A stretch of DNA of 5,927 nucleotides from JACKLD01 sp049297695 (GTDB taxonomy: Bacteria > Pseudomonadota > Alphaproteobacteria > UBA2136 > UBA6156). The stretch lies in assembly GCA_049297695.1 (NCBI GenBank), contig JBAQUT010000003.1, positions 1 through 5,927 of the forward strand, in the 5' to 3' direction. The position numbers and the translations under genes are program-made. Positions 5,707 to 5,927 of the stretch are shown here, one piece after another (the stretch's first letter is position 1; each line of letters starts with the position of its first letter). Below the pieces are notes generated by a model. That model had not been told where the DNA came from, did not search any database, and worked only from the letters and a program-made list of their open reading frames with translations.

Positions 5707-5927
5707 ATGCTTTTAGTTATCCGCCCCGCCCCCCAACTCCCCCCCACACTGGAAGCCCTCACGCACGCAGGCTTCCCCGCCCTCCTCCCCTGTCCCATCA
5801 GCACCATCACCCACCACCCGCTCACGCTGCCAACCAACACCACCCTCATCCTCACCAGCGCCAACGGCGCCAGCCATCCCGCCCTCATGTCCTCCCACCA
5901 CCCCGCCGTGTGCGTGGGCCCCGCCAC
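5707..5927 (+). CDS. hemD: Uroporphyrinogen-III synthase, N-terminal part (cut by window end)
   Basis: HemD closes and isomerises hydroxymethylbilane to uroporphyrinogen III in haem and sirohaem synthesis. Only 73 codons are visible and the frame stays open to the end. The start resembles the family: MLVIRPAP for the usual VLVTRP opening, then a short first strand-helix unit, LILTSANGA at 46-54 matching the conserved (V/L)(F/L)TSANG segment, and VCVGPAT at 67-73 matching the later VGxxT segment. The spacing between TSANG and VG is short, so this is a compact or divergent HemD. No Shine-Dalgarno sequence is visible before the ATG at 5707. Upstream ATGs at 5689 and 5694 are followed by a stop or are in another frame. 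Promoter elements are weak (TATACT 5674-5679 or TATAAA 5680-5685, no clear -35). Codons end mostly in C. Confidence 0.78.
   Translation, partial: MLLVIRPAPQLPPTLEALTHAGFPALLPCPISTITHHPLTLPTNTTLILTSANGASHPALMSSHHPAVCVGPA

Noticed and set aside
5697..5927. Minus-strand frame opposite hemD
   Set aside because: The plus strand shows the HemD landmarks TSANG and VGPAT; the minus frame is Gly-rich shadow sequence.

Overview
This window reads as chromosomal DNA of a Gram-negative proteobacterium. An alphaproteobacterium is plausible from the style of PolA and MnmE, but the sequence alone does not settle it. Three housekeeping genes anchor it: DNA polymerase I (polA, minus strand), the tRNA-modifying GTPase mnmE (minus strand), and the start of a uroporphyrinogen-III synthase gene (hemD, plus strand, cut by the window end). 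Three small genes of unknown function sit between them.

Layout. Bases 1-69 follow the polA stop and hold a G-quadruplex-type motif on the polA strand. polA fills 70-3021. A 48-bp divergent promoter region separates it from a small plus-strand gene (3070-3432) with an internal 29-residue-spaced repeat. A consensus-like promoter (3464-3492) then precedes a small exported four-cysteine protein (3519-3866). Its stop codon abuts the mnmE stop codon (3867-5240, convergent). Upstream of mnmE, 18 bp away and probably co-transcribed, is an AT-rich gene of unknown function (5259-5648). A 58-bp divergent region then leads to hemD (5707 onward).

The most unusual signal is inside the housekeeping genes. 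polA encodes 983 residues against 928 in E. coli. Comparing catalytic landmarks, the surplus of 55 residues is confined to the intervals between catalytic motifs, and four of the five enlarged intervals contain a short array of four degenerate 7-8 bp units. mnmE carries a fifth array, near its C terminus. One of the polA arrays and the mnmE array are the same 33-bp DNA sequence (29 of 33 identical) read in different frames. A further palindromic element lies beside it in polA. These look like several families of dispersed DNA repeats tolerated as in-frame loop insertions.

Other points are an MnmE whose guanine-specificity motif (NKxD) reads SRAE, a promoter-leader module shared by the two plus-strand small genes, GTATAC cores that can serve as -10 elements on both strands, and a strong C-over-G bias of the plus strand whatever the gene direction. 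The bias suggests that the minus strand is the leading strand. No multi-gene defence, secretion or mobile system is visible.
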